Origin: Brachypterus glaber
Lineage: Eukaryota; Arthropoda; Insecta; Coleoptera; Kateretidae
Direction: 5' to 3'
DNA: 64,000 nucleotides
NCBI GenBank assembly: GCA_958510825.1
Contig: OY294052.1
Coordinates: 2,067,816 to 2,131,815 of the forward strand
In this document: positions 47,020 through 58,435 of the stretch, one piece after another
Numbering within the stretch: position 1 is the first letter of the stretch
Layout of the letters: each line of letters begins with the position of its first letter
Translations under genes and position numbers: made by a program
Notes under the pieces: generated by a model
What the model saw: only the letters and a program-made list of their open reading frames with translations
Told to the model about the DNA's origin: nothing
Databases searched by the model: none

Positions 47020-47330
47020 ATAATGAAGCAAAACACAAGTTTGGAGTTTAAAATTTCTAATTTTCCAAAAGCCCAGAAAAACGTCCTGGACAAAAATTTC
47101 TTGGATACAAATGTGTTTCATGAAAAAATAAGAAACTTTGAAAATGTAGTCTGTCTGTCCGGTGTCACGTATTTTTGTAGACACGATCGACTCGAAATTT
47201 TCAGAAAAAAATAAAGTTCTATGAGCTTTCCCTATTATTCCTATTGTTTTTGGAAGTAATCCCCCCAAAAACAAAAAAGTTATAGGGGGTTAAACTTTTT
47301 TTAAAAATGACTATAATTCTTAATTTTTTA
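47020..47330 (-). repeat. dispersed repeat with CCCCTCATAGAACTTGATTT, copy 3 of 3
   Basis: Inverted relative to 27720-28035: TTTTCCAAAAGCCCAGAAAA, ATGTGTTTCATGAAAAAATA, GTCTGTCTGTCCGG and CTCGAAATTTTCAG. Confidence 0.7.
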
Positions 47331-48695
47331 TTTGTGTATTGTTTTTCACAAAAAACAAATTAAATTGAAAAATATTTTTTTATTTTTTTTTTTTATTTTT
47401 TCGTTTTTCGCAAAAAGAAAATAAAAATAATAGTTGAAAACTTTATAAAGTTTTTTTTTTACTTTTTTTTGAAAAATTTTTTTTGGTATTTGGGAAAATG
47501 CCATTTACTGTGAATTCACGGCTTATTTTTTTCAAATTTTCTGTCAGATCCTAAAAACCCAGTTTTTCCACCCCTCAAAAACTTTTCTTGTCTTTACAAT
47601 TGTAGGAAAAAAATCAAGTTAGGTATATTAAAAAAAAAAAATTAAACAGGTAAAATTTTATTTATTTTTCCTGTCCATATTTAAAGAAATTTGATAAATT
47701 ATGTGTAATTAAATTACAACTCGTAATTTACAATCATCATATTAAATTAAAAACAGGGACTAAGAAGGTTGATTTTTGTTCTTTCCATTTTTTAGTATCT
47801 AATATAGAAATCAACATTATTTTTTGTTCAAGTATTACAGGTACTATTCTACCTAATTAGGTACCCCATAAGTCCTTAGGACTTTTAAGTCGGTTTATAT
47901 GGACTTCCGAACTGTTTCTGGAGAAATTTTTTAAAAAGTGTTAATACCTTTTATCAAGGTGGGAATTGAAATCGTACATTTTACAACATACATGATTTAG
48001 TTTGACAGGTAAGAATTAATTAGTAAAGTAAGGTTATTTATTTGTAAAATTCAAAACATCAAAGCAAAAACACAGTATCCACTTTGATTTTTTTTCTAAA
48101 AATTAAAATTAGAATAAAATTTATCAGAAAAATAAAACAACCTAATTTACATAACTTTTCTAATTATAAAGCATTATAAGAATAATTTAAATAGTACAAT
48201 ACAAAAAACTTACAAAAAATCCAGTACTTTCTGTATTTTACCCTAGATGGTTTTTGTCAAAAGCTAACCCAATTTTTAAAATCTCTCGTCAAAATGATAT
48301 GATGTAAAATTTACGATTTCAATGCCTCCCTTGATAAAACCTATTAATGCTTTTTAAAAAATTTCGGCAAGTTAGTACTGCCTTCTAAGCTGAAAGGTCC
48401 TATCTGTATATGTTAAACCCATGTAGATAAGACCTTTCAGCTAAGACGGCAGTATAGGTGATTATAAAACTGAAAAAATTGCGCTTTCACCATTTTTAAA
48501 TTAAAGAAAATGACATACGCTATAAAAAAATCTGATAAAAACTGGTTCAAAACTAACTAACTTCATATGAAAATATAAAACTGCACAAAATCTCATGAAA
48601 CTTGATAAGTCTATATAAAATTTCATCAAGAACTAAAAAAACAATGTATTTTTATAAGAAAACATGGTTTTTGTCAGCACATCTGGATTTCCATA

Positions 48696-48995
48696 TACAG
48701 GGTGTTCCAGAACTCACGAAATAAAAATTAGAGGTGATTTTACATACAACAATATGAAAAAAGTTACGACCCTCCTAAGGGTGCGTCTAAAATGATCAAA
48801 ATTTGCGTTACGTAATACTTGAACGTTCCCTTATGTGGTTAAAGAGATATTAAATAAAAACTTTTTTAGACGCACCTTTAGGAGTGCCGTAGCTCCCTTG
48901 GGGCTCGTTTCCGGACCAAACTTTATAGAAACTTTTTTTTCATATTTTAGTATGTAGAATCAACTCTAAATTTTTTTTCACGAGTTCTGGAATGA
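48696..48995. mobile_element. TACAGGGTG-type element with a nested MITE arm
   Basis: It begins TACAGGGTGTTCCAGAACTC and ends TTTTCACGAGTTCTGGAAT, a decayed inverted end. At 48790-48834 it holds the sequence AATGATCAAAATTTGCGTTA and CGTAATACTTGAACGTTCCC, identical to the right end of the MITE at 32706-32864. One arm of that MITE is therefore inserted here without its partner. Confidence 0.7.
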
Positions 48996-49318
48996 AATCT
49001 GATGAAAGTTCATAGGATGTTTTTTCTTCGGAATTTTCTTATAGGGCGTGGATAGTGATAACAAGTAAATGATTTGAATTCGATATTAGTCATATAATAT
49101 GACAAATCGTTTATTACATACAAAAACTATTTTGTACAAAATAAAAAATCTAAAATTAATGTTCTCAGTCCCTGGTCAAAAATAAATTGTAAGAACATAC
49201 GTTCACAAGTCATGTGAATAAATTAATGGGTAAAATACAATTTCAAATTATCTAAATATCAGACTGTAGACAAAATGAAGTCCTAAAAACCTTCATGTTA
49301 AGTTGCAGTAGAATTAAA

Positions 49319-51096
49319 CTAACAGAACTTCCACCTGTTGCCACATTCATTACAGAGTACAAAAGTGGTCATAGGTTCATCGGAAGACCTAGTTTGCAGC
49401 TGGTTGTATGTGCAATTCCTTTTCTTGCACTTACCACACTTCAACATATCAGTTTTCGTGCCTTGTACTGTGGCCAACTGTGCATCGTTGATGGCTTCTT
49501 TGTTAAACTTTTCCCTCAACTGTTTTACTTCATCATTTGCCATCTCTTCAGCTGTCATAACTGCGAGTCTAGCCGCTGTTATAGCACCAATTCTGAAGTT
49601 GGTTCTTAAAGCAGGGTTTTTGGTATCTTTGAGGTTTGAAATTCTGGAACGAACTCTGTTTTTGTATCGCATGTCTGTGTTTTTAAATTCTCCAAAGATT
49701 GCTTCTTCCAGTTCTTCTGCTAATTCTTCAGCCGAAGCACATCCTAAATGTAAAAATATTATTACCCTAATGAAAATGCAGCCTAGAAAGTTTTTAATAG
49801 GAACACATAAAACCAATTTTCACATGGTTTTAATATGACCAAATTAAATCTTATAAAACCATGTAAATATTTTTAAAGGTTCTACATGTTTTCAGTGGCT
49901 ATTTTCTAACAGATTAAACTGCAGAGAACCCTTCAAAATATATTTAGATTGTTTTACAAGGTCAGTTTTTTTTGTGTGTGGTAGTCGGCTTTTATCAAAT
50001 AAAACCACTCAATATCCTTAAACATGGTTTTATATGGCTCAAAGGTGAAGGGGGCGAGCGGCCGCCCACTCGCCGTCGAGGAAGGTCGCCAAATTTATTT
50101 AATTTGTACAATATTTTATTGTTATGGCTCAACTGGGCGCCAAACTGGTTGGTGGTCATTTTTTTTAGTAGGGGGGAGTGATGACTTTTTTTTAGTCGTC
50201 AAATTATGGGGATGGGGCGCCCAAATGCTAACGACCTCAGTTTTTAGCGCTAAGGAGGTGTTTTTTTAGACATCAGAATGTTGGAAGGGAGGCGCCTTAG
50301 TGCTTGAGACCTGATCTTTAGAGGTGGCAAGTTTTTATTTGAACACCTGAATGCGTTTGGACTTTTTTTTTTGTCATAAAAACCTTGTTTGAATTTTTAA
50401 GGGGGTACTATGTAATGCTTAGGGCGGGTGTAAATCCGGCCCAGGACAGATTAATACGAATGAAGATATTTTTTGTATACCTTCAAAATCTTCTGCATTA
50501 ACATCAGAGTTTATCGCAGCTGTTAACATTTCCCTACATTTCAAACGGACTGAGTCTGTTGTGTTTGAAGCAGGTGGAAACTGAGTGGGCCTTTTTTCCC
50601 TTTCTCTGTCCTTGTCTTCTTTGTTTACTTTATCCTCTTTATCTTTTTTTGGTTTCGAAGAGCTACTACTTGACGATTCTTTTGTGCCAGAGTCTGATAA
50701 GAATTTTTTCCAATTTTTAATTAATGTTTTTGATAAGCCTATAACCTCGTCATCTTTACTGGACTTTCGCAAAGCATTTATGGTCATGCCAATACGAGTT
50801 TTCTTTAATACGTCCAAATTTATGTCCATTTTTTGTAGTTCTTTTAGTAAATCAAGAGCTTGCTCTTGACCCTAAAATAAAATAAATTTTAAAAATCCCG
50901 CCAAAAATCATGTGTTCAATATGTTTGTTTTGTTCAAAAAAGGAGTCCTATATGCTTTTATACGTAATATTTAGGTTTATATAATCAAGATTAACGATAT
51001 TTTTTTTCTAATAATATAATAACGTACACTTCCATCCTCTGACGTCATTTTACTTAATTTCTTCTGAATTCTAATAACATCTTCCTCCACACTCAT
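49319..51096 (-). CDS. TfIIS: transcription elongation factor S-II (TFIIS)
   Basis: Minus-strand exons are 51028-51096, 50481-50871 and 49319-49743, joined in phases 0 and 1 to give 294 residues (fly TFIIS is about the same size). Residues 1-77 form the N-terminal helical LW domain ([22 protein letters not shown]). A serine run and a charged K/D/E linker follow. The central pol II-binding domain ([31 protein letters not shown]) runs from about 125 to 235. The C-terminal zinc ribbon uses Cys256, Cys259, Cys284 and Cys287. Its tip reads [10 protein letters not shown], where Asp275-Glu276 reach the pol II active site and stimulate cleavage of backtracked RNA. The protein ends CGNRWKFC, as in animals generally. 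It is nuclear and acts with RNA polymerase II. It is head to head with DARS2 across 445 bp. Confidence 0.96.
49744..50480. other. TFIIS intron 2 with an unusually GC-rich patch
   Basis: A 737-bp intron. Around 50045-50092 it has GAAGGGGGCGAGCGGCCGCC, CACTCGCCGTCGAGG, far from the local base composition. I see no exon in it; the plus-strand frames crossing it do not resemble a protein family. Confidence 0.5.
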
Positions 51097-51541
51097 TTTG
51101 CTGTTAAATTTAATAAACACAATAGAATAAAATCACTAAAATATCAAATGAAACGAATGAATGGAAAAGACGCTACGCCGTCCAAGTGCCGTACGTGGTG
51201 ATTTCCGCTTGGTTTCTGAATTTTGCGAAGGTGTCTCTACTGCGGCAACACGAATGCAGGTTACGCATGCGCACTTTGCTTTTCGGTCGTTTTTGACAGC
51301 TCCCAGACTTCGAAGTCCAGAAATTACAGTAGCACAGATGATTTTTCGACTTTAAACAACAAAAATTTTATCCAGTTATAAGCCGACTTACCATAATTTT
51401 TCACAGGATAATTTTTATTAATGGTGTATTTTCAAAAAAGAAAATTTTACTAAAAAGTGTATAATAATTATTGTGAATTAAAGTTTTATAGTGGATGGTG
51501 ATGTTTTATTTTAATGTATTAATTTTTTATATGATTCAAAA
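51097..51541. promoter_or_regulatory. shared upstream region of TFIIS and DARS2
   Basis: 445 bp separate two start codons that point away from each other. The middle (51165-51330) is GC-richer than the flanks and free of recognisable repeats, as expected for a bidirectional housekeeping promoter. No TATA box is evident. The 64-codon frame in it has no recognisable homology. Confidence 0.55.
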
Positions 51542-54500
51542 ATGTCCACATTTTTAAAGAGGTTATGCGGTATAAATCCAAAATTAATAACAAAAAGGCA
51601 GTTTATTAATCAGGTAAGAATTAAGATAACAATTTTCCATATTTTTTTTATATTATATTTTAAGGTAAAACTTTACAGGCCCAGAAACAACCAACATGAA
51701 CTTGTTCGGACACAATCCAGTTTTTCAAAATCTAAACAGGTTTATCTCTTAGATGAAGATACAGACTCCGAAAATATTACGAAAAATGTTAACAAATTTA
51801 CAAATCGTACATATACTTGTGGAGCACTAAGGCCTGAAAATATTGGAGAACGGGTTACACTATGTGGGTGGTTGGAGTTTCAACGTATGAATAAATTTGT
51901 TGTTTTAAGAGACAGCTATGGAGAAATTCAATTGTTAATACCTGAAAACGTAAGTTATAAAAATTTTTTAGGTTAAATGGGTTTCTGCAAGTTTCTTACT
52001 GTAAACCGTTTGTTGGGTTTCTGACTCTAAACTGTTACCTCTGCAATGGCATTTCCAGAATTATGTTTGGTGGGGCAGGATTATATCATATTGATTTTTT
52101 AATTCTGGCTCATCTCCCCCTGATGTAACTTTTTAAAAAAATTGAAAACATTTTAGGGGCATTCAAGTATTACGATCTCACTTTATTAAAGGCTGTAGAG
52201 ATTTCATATTTTGGGTACCGCCTAACATACCCCCTTATTACTTGTTTATGTGTTTCTCAATGTTTTGCTGCAGATGCAAAAAAAAATGTTTTCGCTGTCT
52301 GTCCGGGAAAATTCGTGATCACGATAACTCAAGAAGACTTTGAGCTTAAGACTTCAAAGTTGTCGGCTGGGATTGTTTTTGTTAAAAATAGAGGTGGGGT
52401 AAAAACTATTTTTTTCAAAAAGTAGCCATTTAAAAAATCGAACTATATATTTTTTTAATTTTAGGACACAGAAACACTATCTTTATTAGAAAACTTACCA
52501 TTCGAATCAATTTTGCAAGTAGAAGGCACCGTTTTATCAAGACCCAAGGAAATGTATAACAGAAAACAGCCAACTGGGGAATTAGAAGTATTAGTAGATA
52601 ATTTAAAAGTATTAAACACAGCCAAAGATAACTTACCATTTAACATAAGGGAGTTCCAGAAAGCTAAAGAATCTTTAAGAATGCAGTACAGATATTTAGA
52701 CCTTCGTTTTCCACAAATGCAGAGAAACTTGAGAGTTAGATCGCACATTCTTATGAAAATGAGAGAATTTTTAGTCAATAATCACTTTGTAGATGTTGAA
52801 ACGCCCACCTTATTCAAAGCTACACCAGGGGTAAGTAAAATACATCAGGTGTAAGAAAATCACAATGCCCTGTTGGTTGATATTATATTATTTATTAATT
52901 AAATTAGGCAGGGTCATAACCTCTTATATGCACAGCATGGAACCTTCTAGAGTTTTAGCATCTCTAGACTGTTCTAGAGCTTTCGCGAAACTTTTTTTCG
53001 CTTATTGCTTCGCCAAACGGTGGTAACTCTTCGAAAACAATATGTAAAGATCTTTTTAGGGAGCCCAAGAATTTGTAGTGCCAACCAGGTTTCCCGGTGA
53101 ATTTTACTCTCTGGTGCAAAGTCCCCAGCAGTTTAAGCAAATGCTTATGGCAGGGGCCATAGACAGGTATTTTCAAATAGCAAGATGCTACCGTGACGAG
53201 GGGTCACGCTCCGATAGACAGCCAGAGTTTACGCAACTTGATATCGAACTTTCTTTCACCAGCCTCGACGGAGTTCTGGCTTTAGTCGAGGAGTTATTTG
53301 GGTACTCTTGGCCGGGCTTTTTGAATCCGCTACCGGCCAAGTTTCAAAGAATAACGTACAAGGAAGCGATGGAGCAGTATGGATCAGATAAGCCTGATGT
53401 TAGGTTTGAATTTAAGGTAGGTAATAATACATTATTAAATTTTATAATATATAATAATTTAATGTAACTGCGCCACTGTTTTTTTTTTTTTTTAATTTCG
53501 TGTATAAAGAATTTATAAGCTTTAAAACTTTTTATTTTAGCTAAACAAGTGTACTGAAATCTTGCAACAGAACGAAAAACTCTCTACGGAAAAAGATTTC
53601 GGAGCATACTACATAACATTCCCAAAAGAATATGCAAATCTGAGCAAATCGGTGAAAGAAAAAATGTCTGCAGTGGCTAAAAACTTTCCTAATGTTAAAT
53701 TTATACAGAACAAGGTTCCAAGTGCTAAAGATTTCTCTAGTAAAATTAGTAAACTGCTGAGTGATAATGTTGCCAATAAATTTGTATCAAATGCTAATTT
53801 AAAAGAAGAATCTGTCATATTTCTTGCATATGGTAAAAAAATGGATGTGGTAAGTTGTGAAGTGAGAAGTTTACTTCTCATGTAACGTTAAAATAGTGTA
53901 TTATGCACCTAGTATGCGAACTAAGTCTTTAGTATTCAAGACTGAAGTTTTTTTTGCTGAAACGGAGTCGAGGCAAAAAAACAGTCGAGAACATTTAAGA
54001 CAGTTCGCATACATGGTGCATATATAATTTTTTCTACTACCTAAAGGTAGTAACTACAAATATTAGTTACTAATGTAGTTTAAAAACTATTTTGACATAG
54101 CTGTCAGTTTGACAAGTTGGAAAAAGTTTGCAGTTGTCTTTTTTTCATTATTGACGTCGTCAATAAACAATGCTTAACAACGGTCAATAATAAATGAGTT
54201 CACTGATTTAATTGGTTGTCAACGTAAACAAGCCTTGACAACGGTAGATAATATGTAAGCTAGCACTTAATTAGGTAGTAGATCTTTTTTTTATTTTTTT
54301 TTTCTATACAAGTACAAAATAGTATTTTTTTATTTGATTTTCAGCTTTCCCTGCTAGGAAAAGTACGCTTAGAATATGTTAATTTCTTAGAAGAATTAGG
54401 CGTTAATATTAGACAGAAAGGTATGCACATATTGTGGGTTGTTGATTTCCCCCTCTTTGAACTGGACAGTGAAGGAAATTTACAATCTGCTCATCACCCT

Positions 54501-57066
54501 TTTACTGCACCTAATGCTGAAGATTTGCATTTATTAAAGACTAGTCCATTAGAGGTGAGTACTTCAAATCCAACACATTTTATTATACACGGTGTATTTT
54601 TAATAGCGCCATTAATTTTAAGGGGTGATTCTACATCAGAAAATATGAAAAAAAGTTCCTATAAACCCATCTCAAAAAATGGGTTGTAAGGGAGCTACGA
54701 CCCTTCATAAGTGGATATTTTTTATTTTATAACTAACGAACCCTTTGAGATATAGCGATGTTTTACCAGTTTTTTGCCCCGAACTTTTTTGTGGATTTAT
54801 TATTAGAATAAAATACATCAAAAAAGTACTCGTTTCAATACCATAGGATTAACTGTTTTCGAGCAAAATTCATTTGAAGGTAAAAGGACCAAAAATTAAA
54901 CACTCAAAATTTATTGATACAGGGTGAATTTACATTAAAAGCTAAGATAAAAGTTTCTATACATGCAGGAGTTTTGCTTTCCAATTTTAAATACTTTTAA
55001 AGTTTTGTGAAAGCCTTGTTTTATGTACATTCTGCATCATTGAAGTTTTGGTTTTTAACATTTTAGTGTTTAATTTTTCGTCCTCAAACCGTGAAATTTC
55101 ACATTCAAATGAATTTTTCTCGAAAACGGTTAATCCTACAGTATTACAACAAGAGTGCCTTTTTTATGTATTTTTACCCGAGGAATATTGTTTTTGTTTC
55201 CTCCCAAGGAGGTATCACACTTGATGTTTTGTATTTTTTTGCGTTACTCATCTTTTTGTGGAATAGTATATTCTATAACTAGTATGGAATAGACAATATT
55301 CCGCGCGTGCGGAAAGTTTGTCATACGAGCCGGCGGGCGAGTATGACGATCCCGCGAGCGCGGAATGACTATTCCATACGTGTTGTAGACTATACTTTTT
55401 CTTCGACTGCAAATATGAAACACTGTATGGCTTTAAACTGCGAAAAAGATTAAAAATAATGTTTTCTTGTGACTCGACATTGTAAATGCAACAAAACACA
55501 TATTTTTAAATAAAGCAATTAATGTTATTTAATAATTTTATCAAATCAGTACTTAAAAAAGATTTTTATTTAATTTTAGCACATATTTACAAATTATAAT
55601 GCAAAAACTGAAGGTTATGTCAGATTTATTTAACAATAGATGGAGCAGTTTTAATTTTTTGAACTAAATTGATAAAAGACTGGTCAAATATTAAGAAAAA
55701 CTAATAAACTTTATATAATTTTAACGCAAAACTTTAAATTGCAATAAATTATTCAATTCATGGTAAAATATATATATATTTTTGCTAATCCCAGACAGCA
55801 CATGCTATCTTAAAGACGTCTTTTTTAGATCTTAATTATGTCTGGACGCCTAAAGACATAAAAAGTATATCTTATGGACTTCTTTTTAGGAATATTTAAA
55901 AGATATCTGATTATGCATAATCATGACATCATAATGTCTATCGGTACAAGACGTCTTAATTTCTATACTCATCGGTAAAAATAAATTAACCATAATCAAC
56001 ATTAAAAAAAATTACCATTTTTTTTAGAGATCTTTTTTTGAAAAATACGAGGGGCTGACCGCGAGGAAATCTTTTGTACAAGCCAAAGGAACTCAGGAGG
56101 AACTCTGGAGGAACTCCCGAGAAACTCCGGAGATACTCCGGAGAAACTCCGGAGGTCAACCCCTCGCGAAAAACGAAAAAATTTAAAAAAAATCAAAAAA
56201 TAAATTTTCAATTTTTTTTTTTAAAAATCACATTTTTTTAAGATCTTTTTTTGACAAACAAATTACCTCATTATAATTCTTATTACGCTTTTTATATCAA
56301 TACGACCGTACCTAGCAACGTAAATGGGAGGCTATTATATGTAAAGTCGCCTGTGCAAGGCGTCATTAAGGCGTCTTAAAAAAGATGTCTTAAAGACGTT
56401 ACCTTTTGTAACATACGACGTCGCTAAGACGTCTTTAAGATGCATATACGCCGAAAACCGACGTTCTTAAGACGTCTTGAATGACTAGCTACGACATCTT
56501 TAAGATCACCTTTAAGTCATCTTTGTGCTGTCTGGGATTTTGCTACAGTTTTATTAACTTTTATAAACAAGAGATGGCACTACATGTGCTCATTCTAACA
56601 CTTGATACGGAATATTCATACCGTATCTAGAGCTAGAATGGATTCATTCTGTGTGTGTATTTGCTTACATTCTATCGCAGTTGTAGAAAAATATTGTTTT
56701 ATATTTTACTTTTAGGTAAGAGCAATGGCCTACGACCTAGTTCTAAACGGAAACGAAGTCGCTGGTGGATCCATCCGTATTCACAATCCGTCCTTACAAG
56801 AAGACGTCTTAAAAATGTTACACATTGACAAAGAATCCATGCACCACATCATAGACATGTTAGGATCCGGGTGTCCCCCTCACGGCGGCATAGCACTAGG
56901 TCTAGATAGACTGTTAGCAATAATTTTAAACACAACTAGTATCAGAGATGTTATTGCATTTCCTAAAACCTTTGAAGGAAGAGATCCACTTAGTGGGGCT
57001 CCTTCAAAATTATCAGAAAAAGATCAAAAGTTATATCATATTAAAAGTTTACCAGCTGAAAAATAA
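51542..57066 (+). CDS. DARS2: mitochondrial aspartyl-tRNA synthetase (class II)
   Basis: Seven exons: 51542-51613, 51665-51949, 52465-52830, 53060-53416, 53541-53849, 54345-54554 and 56716-57066, giving 649 residues; human DARS2 has 645. It charges mitochondrial tRNA-Asp with aspartate. Residues 1-24 are basic with no acidic residue, a matrix-targeting signal. The OB-fold anticodon domain starts near residue 72 ([17 protein letters not shown]). Class II motif 1 is near 215-241 ([14 protein letters not shown]), motif 2 at 281-302 ([21 protein letters not shown], Arg-Asp-Glu 286-288), the bacterial-type insertion fills about 350-500, and motif 3 is [10 protein letters not shown] (Arg598). Tail: [10 protein letters not shown]. 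The bacterial-type insert separates it from the cytosolic enzyme. All six introns are phase 0. Introns 5 and 6 are filled with transposons. Confidence 0.96.
53898..54282 (+). mobile_element. 380-bp element, copy 2, in DARS2 intron 5
   Basis: It matches 38515-38892 from TATTATGCACCTAG to TTAGGTAGTAG and takes up nearly all of the 495-bp intron. It ends 63 bp before the acceptor of exon 6. Confidence 0.85.
54587..55190 (+). mobile_element. truncated copy of the 1.18-kb palindrome family in DARS2 intron 6
   Basis: It begins TACACGGTGTATTTTTAATA and holds the left arm and part of the right arm (TCGAAAACGGTTAATCCTAC, ACAACAAGAGTGCC). Similarity stops near 55190 in the middle of the right arm, so the right terminal repeat is gone. 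An extra ACAGGGTGAATTTACATT lies in its centre. Confidence 0.8.
55265..55395. mobile_element. 130-bp GC-rich hairpin element in DARS2 intron 6
   Basis: AGTATGGAATAGACAATATT and CCGCGC at the left pair with GCGCGGAATGACTATTCCAT and ACG at the right. Inside is a second hairpin, GTCATACGAGC / GCGAGTATGAC. GC content is far above the intron average. Confidence 0.8.
55789..56537. mobile_element. 750-bp element with TCCCAGACAGCACA inverted ends in DARS2 intron 6
   Basis: Perfect 14-base ends, TCCCAGACAGCACA and TGTGCTGTCTGGGA. Both flanks inside are crowded with AAGACGTCTT-type palindromes (TTAAAGACGTC, AAGACGTCTTAAT, GACGTCTTTAAGAT). The centre (56045-56170) has an inverted pair GAGGGGCTGACCGCGAGG / CCGGAGGTCAACCCCTCGCG around tandem GGAGAAACTCC units. 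No transposase is present. Confidence 0.9.
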
Positions 57067-57067
57067 A
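57062..57067 (+). terminator. polyadenylation signal overlapping the DARS2 stop
   Basis: AATAAA overlaps the stop codon (AAA TAA ACA). A second AATAAA is at about 57123 and is the more likely functional one, since cleavage is usually 10-30 bases downstream. Confidence 0.35.
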
Positions 57068-58434
57068 CACCTGTAGAATTATATTTATCATCTCATTTTT
57101 ATTAAAAAATTAACTTGTTAAAAATAAAACATTTGTTGAATTAGTTGTTAGACTATTTATTACATATACACTGTTTACAGTGGTTTTTAAGTTAGGTATA
57201 AATAGTAAGTAAATAAGAACAAAAACTATAAAATATTTGATTATGTAATAATATGTTAATACATATTGTGAGATAATAGTAAGTTGTTGAAATGTTTCCT
57301 TAATAACAGGTAAAAAAGATTTAATTTTTTTAATCATTTAATATATTTTAAGTAAAATTTTCAACAACCTACAATCATTTCACATTGTGGGTTAACATTT
57401 TATTGCAAAACATATTCGATTTATAACATGAATTAATATTATTATGTAATATATTAAGTACAGCTTATAATATTATAATTATACCTATAGGTATATTTAT
57501 TTAGAACAAAGCTAATGATTTGGCTATCTTTTCACCTGCAGAATGGTCCAAAAAAGCATGTCCATAGAAAATTTAGGATATTAGAGGGACCAGTTCGGGA
57601 ATTCTTAAAATCCATCTTAGATTTTGTAAAGCAATAACTTTTTTATGGAAAAATAACCCATATGGGACCTTTAGGATAGATTATATCCGTAAACCATAAA
57701 TCATATTCTTATATGGGAAAATTTCGTTGCATATTAAGGCTCCTAATTTAGTAGTTTTTTTTTTAATTTTAATAACGACTGAGAAAAATAAATAATGTCT
57801 ATCACTGTGAATTAAATTTTAACATATAAAAATAGCATGTCTTCATTAAAACAACAAGAGAAGATGAATAAAAACGTTCTGGATATGTATCCTTAAAAAA
57901 AAAAACACACATTTCTGGCTTTTTCTAAACGGGTATTTTTTTGTTAATCTTTAAGGAAAACTGTTATAGCTGTATATATGTAGCCGGCATAAATATTCTC
58001 GCTTTGGCGCGCTTGTTTTCACCGCTCGGAACAAAGGCATAGCATGTGACGCAGATATCTAGTATCTGGTTAAAAAATACGGAGATACAGTGTATTTTTT
58101 TTAACTTAACATAATAATGCGAATTAATGTTAATAGTTTATTTACAAAAATAATACTTCTGAAAAAAAATCAATTTTTAAAAATACGAAAAATGCGTTTT
58201 TTTTAAACAGAAACATGTCCTGGACTTTTCTAAAAAAGTGTATGTACACTTCTAGTAAAATTTAAAATCTATCTAGCTAGGAAATTTACTAAGAGTTCCA
58301 AAAACTACATAAATTCAGCTAATTGTTCACAAAAACCAAGTTTTTCTATATTAAATGGTTTACAAGTTATGCAGTTTTTGGCACTCTTAGTACATTTCCT
58401 TAAAAACGCTCTGCAGTTAAAAACAGTCAGGCGT
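57068..58434. other. convergent intergenic region, no gene seen
   Basis: Between the 3' ends of DARS2 and the kinesin there is AT-rich sequence without a supported frame. A hairpin at 58279-58402 is listed separately. Confidence 0.6.
58279..58402. repeat. 124-bp hairpin near the kinesin 3' end
   Basis: AGGAAATTTACTAAGAGTTC and CAAAAACTACATAA pair with TTATGCAGTTTTTGG and CACTCTTAGTACATTTCCT. It lies 34 bases beyond the kinesin stop codon, so it is probably transcribed in its 3' UTR. Confidence 0.75.
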
Positions 58435-58435
58435 T

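Larger units (their letters stand above)
46280..49318. other. no gene seen; repeats only
   Basis: Between the reeler gene and TFIIS I see only repeats: the minus-strand copy of the CCCCTCATAGAACTTG family (47020-47330), a hairpin around 48391-48453 (GAAAGGTCCTATCT / AGATAAGACCTTTC), and a TACAGGGTG-type element (48696-48995). Confidence 0.6.
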
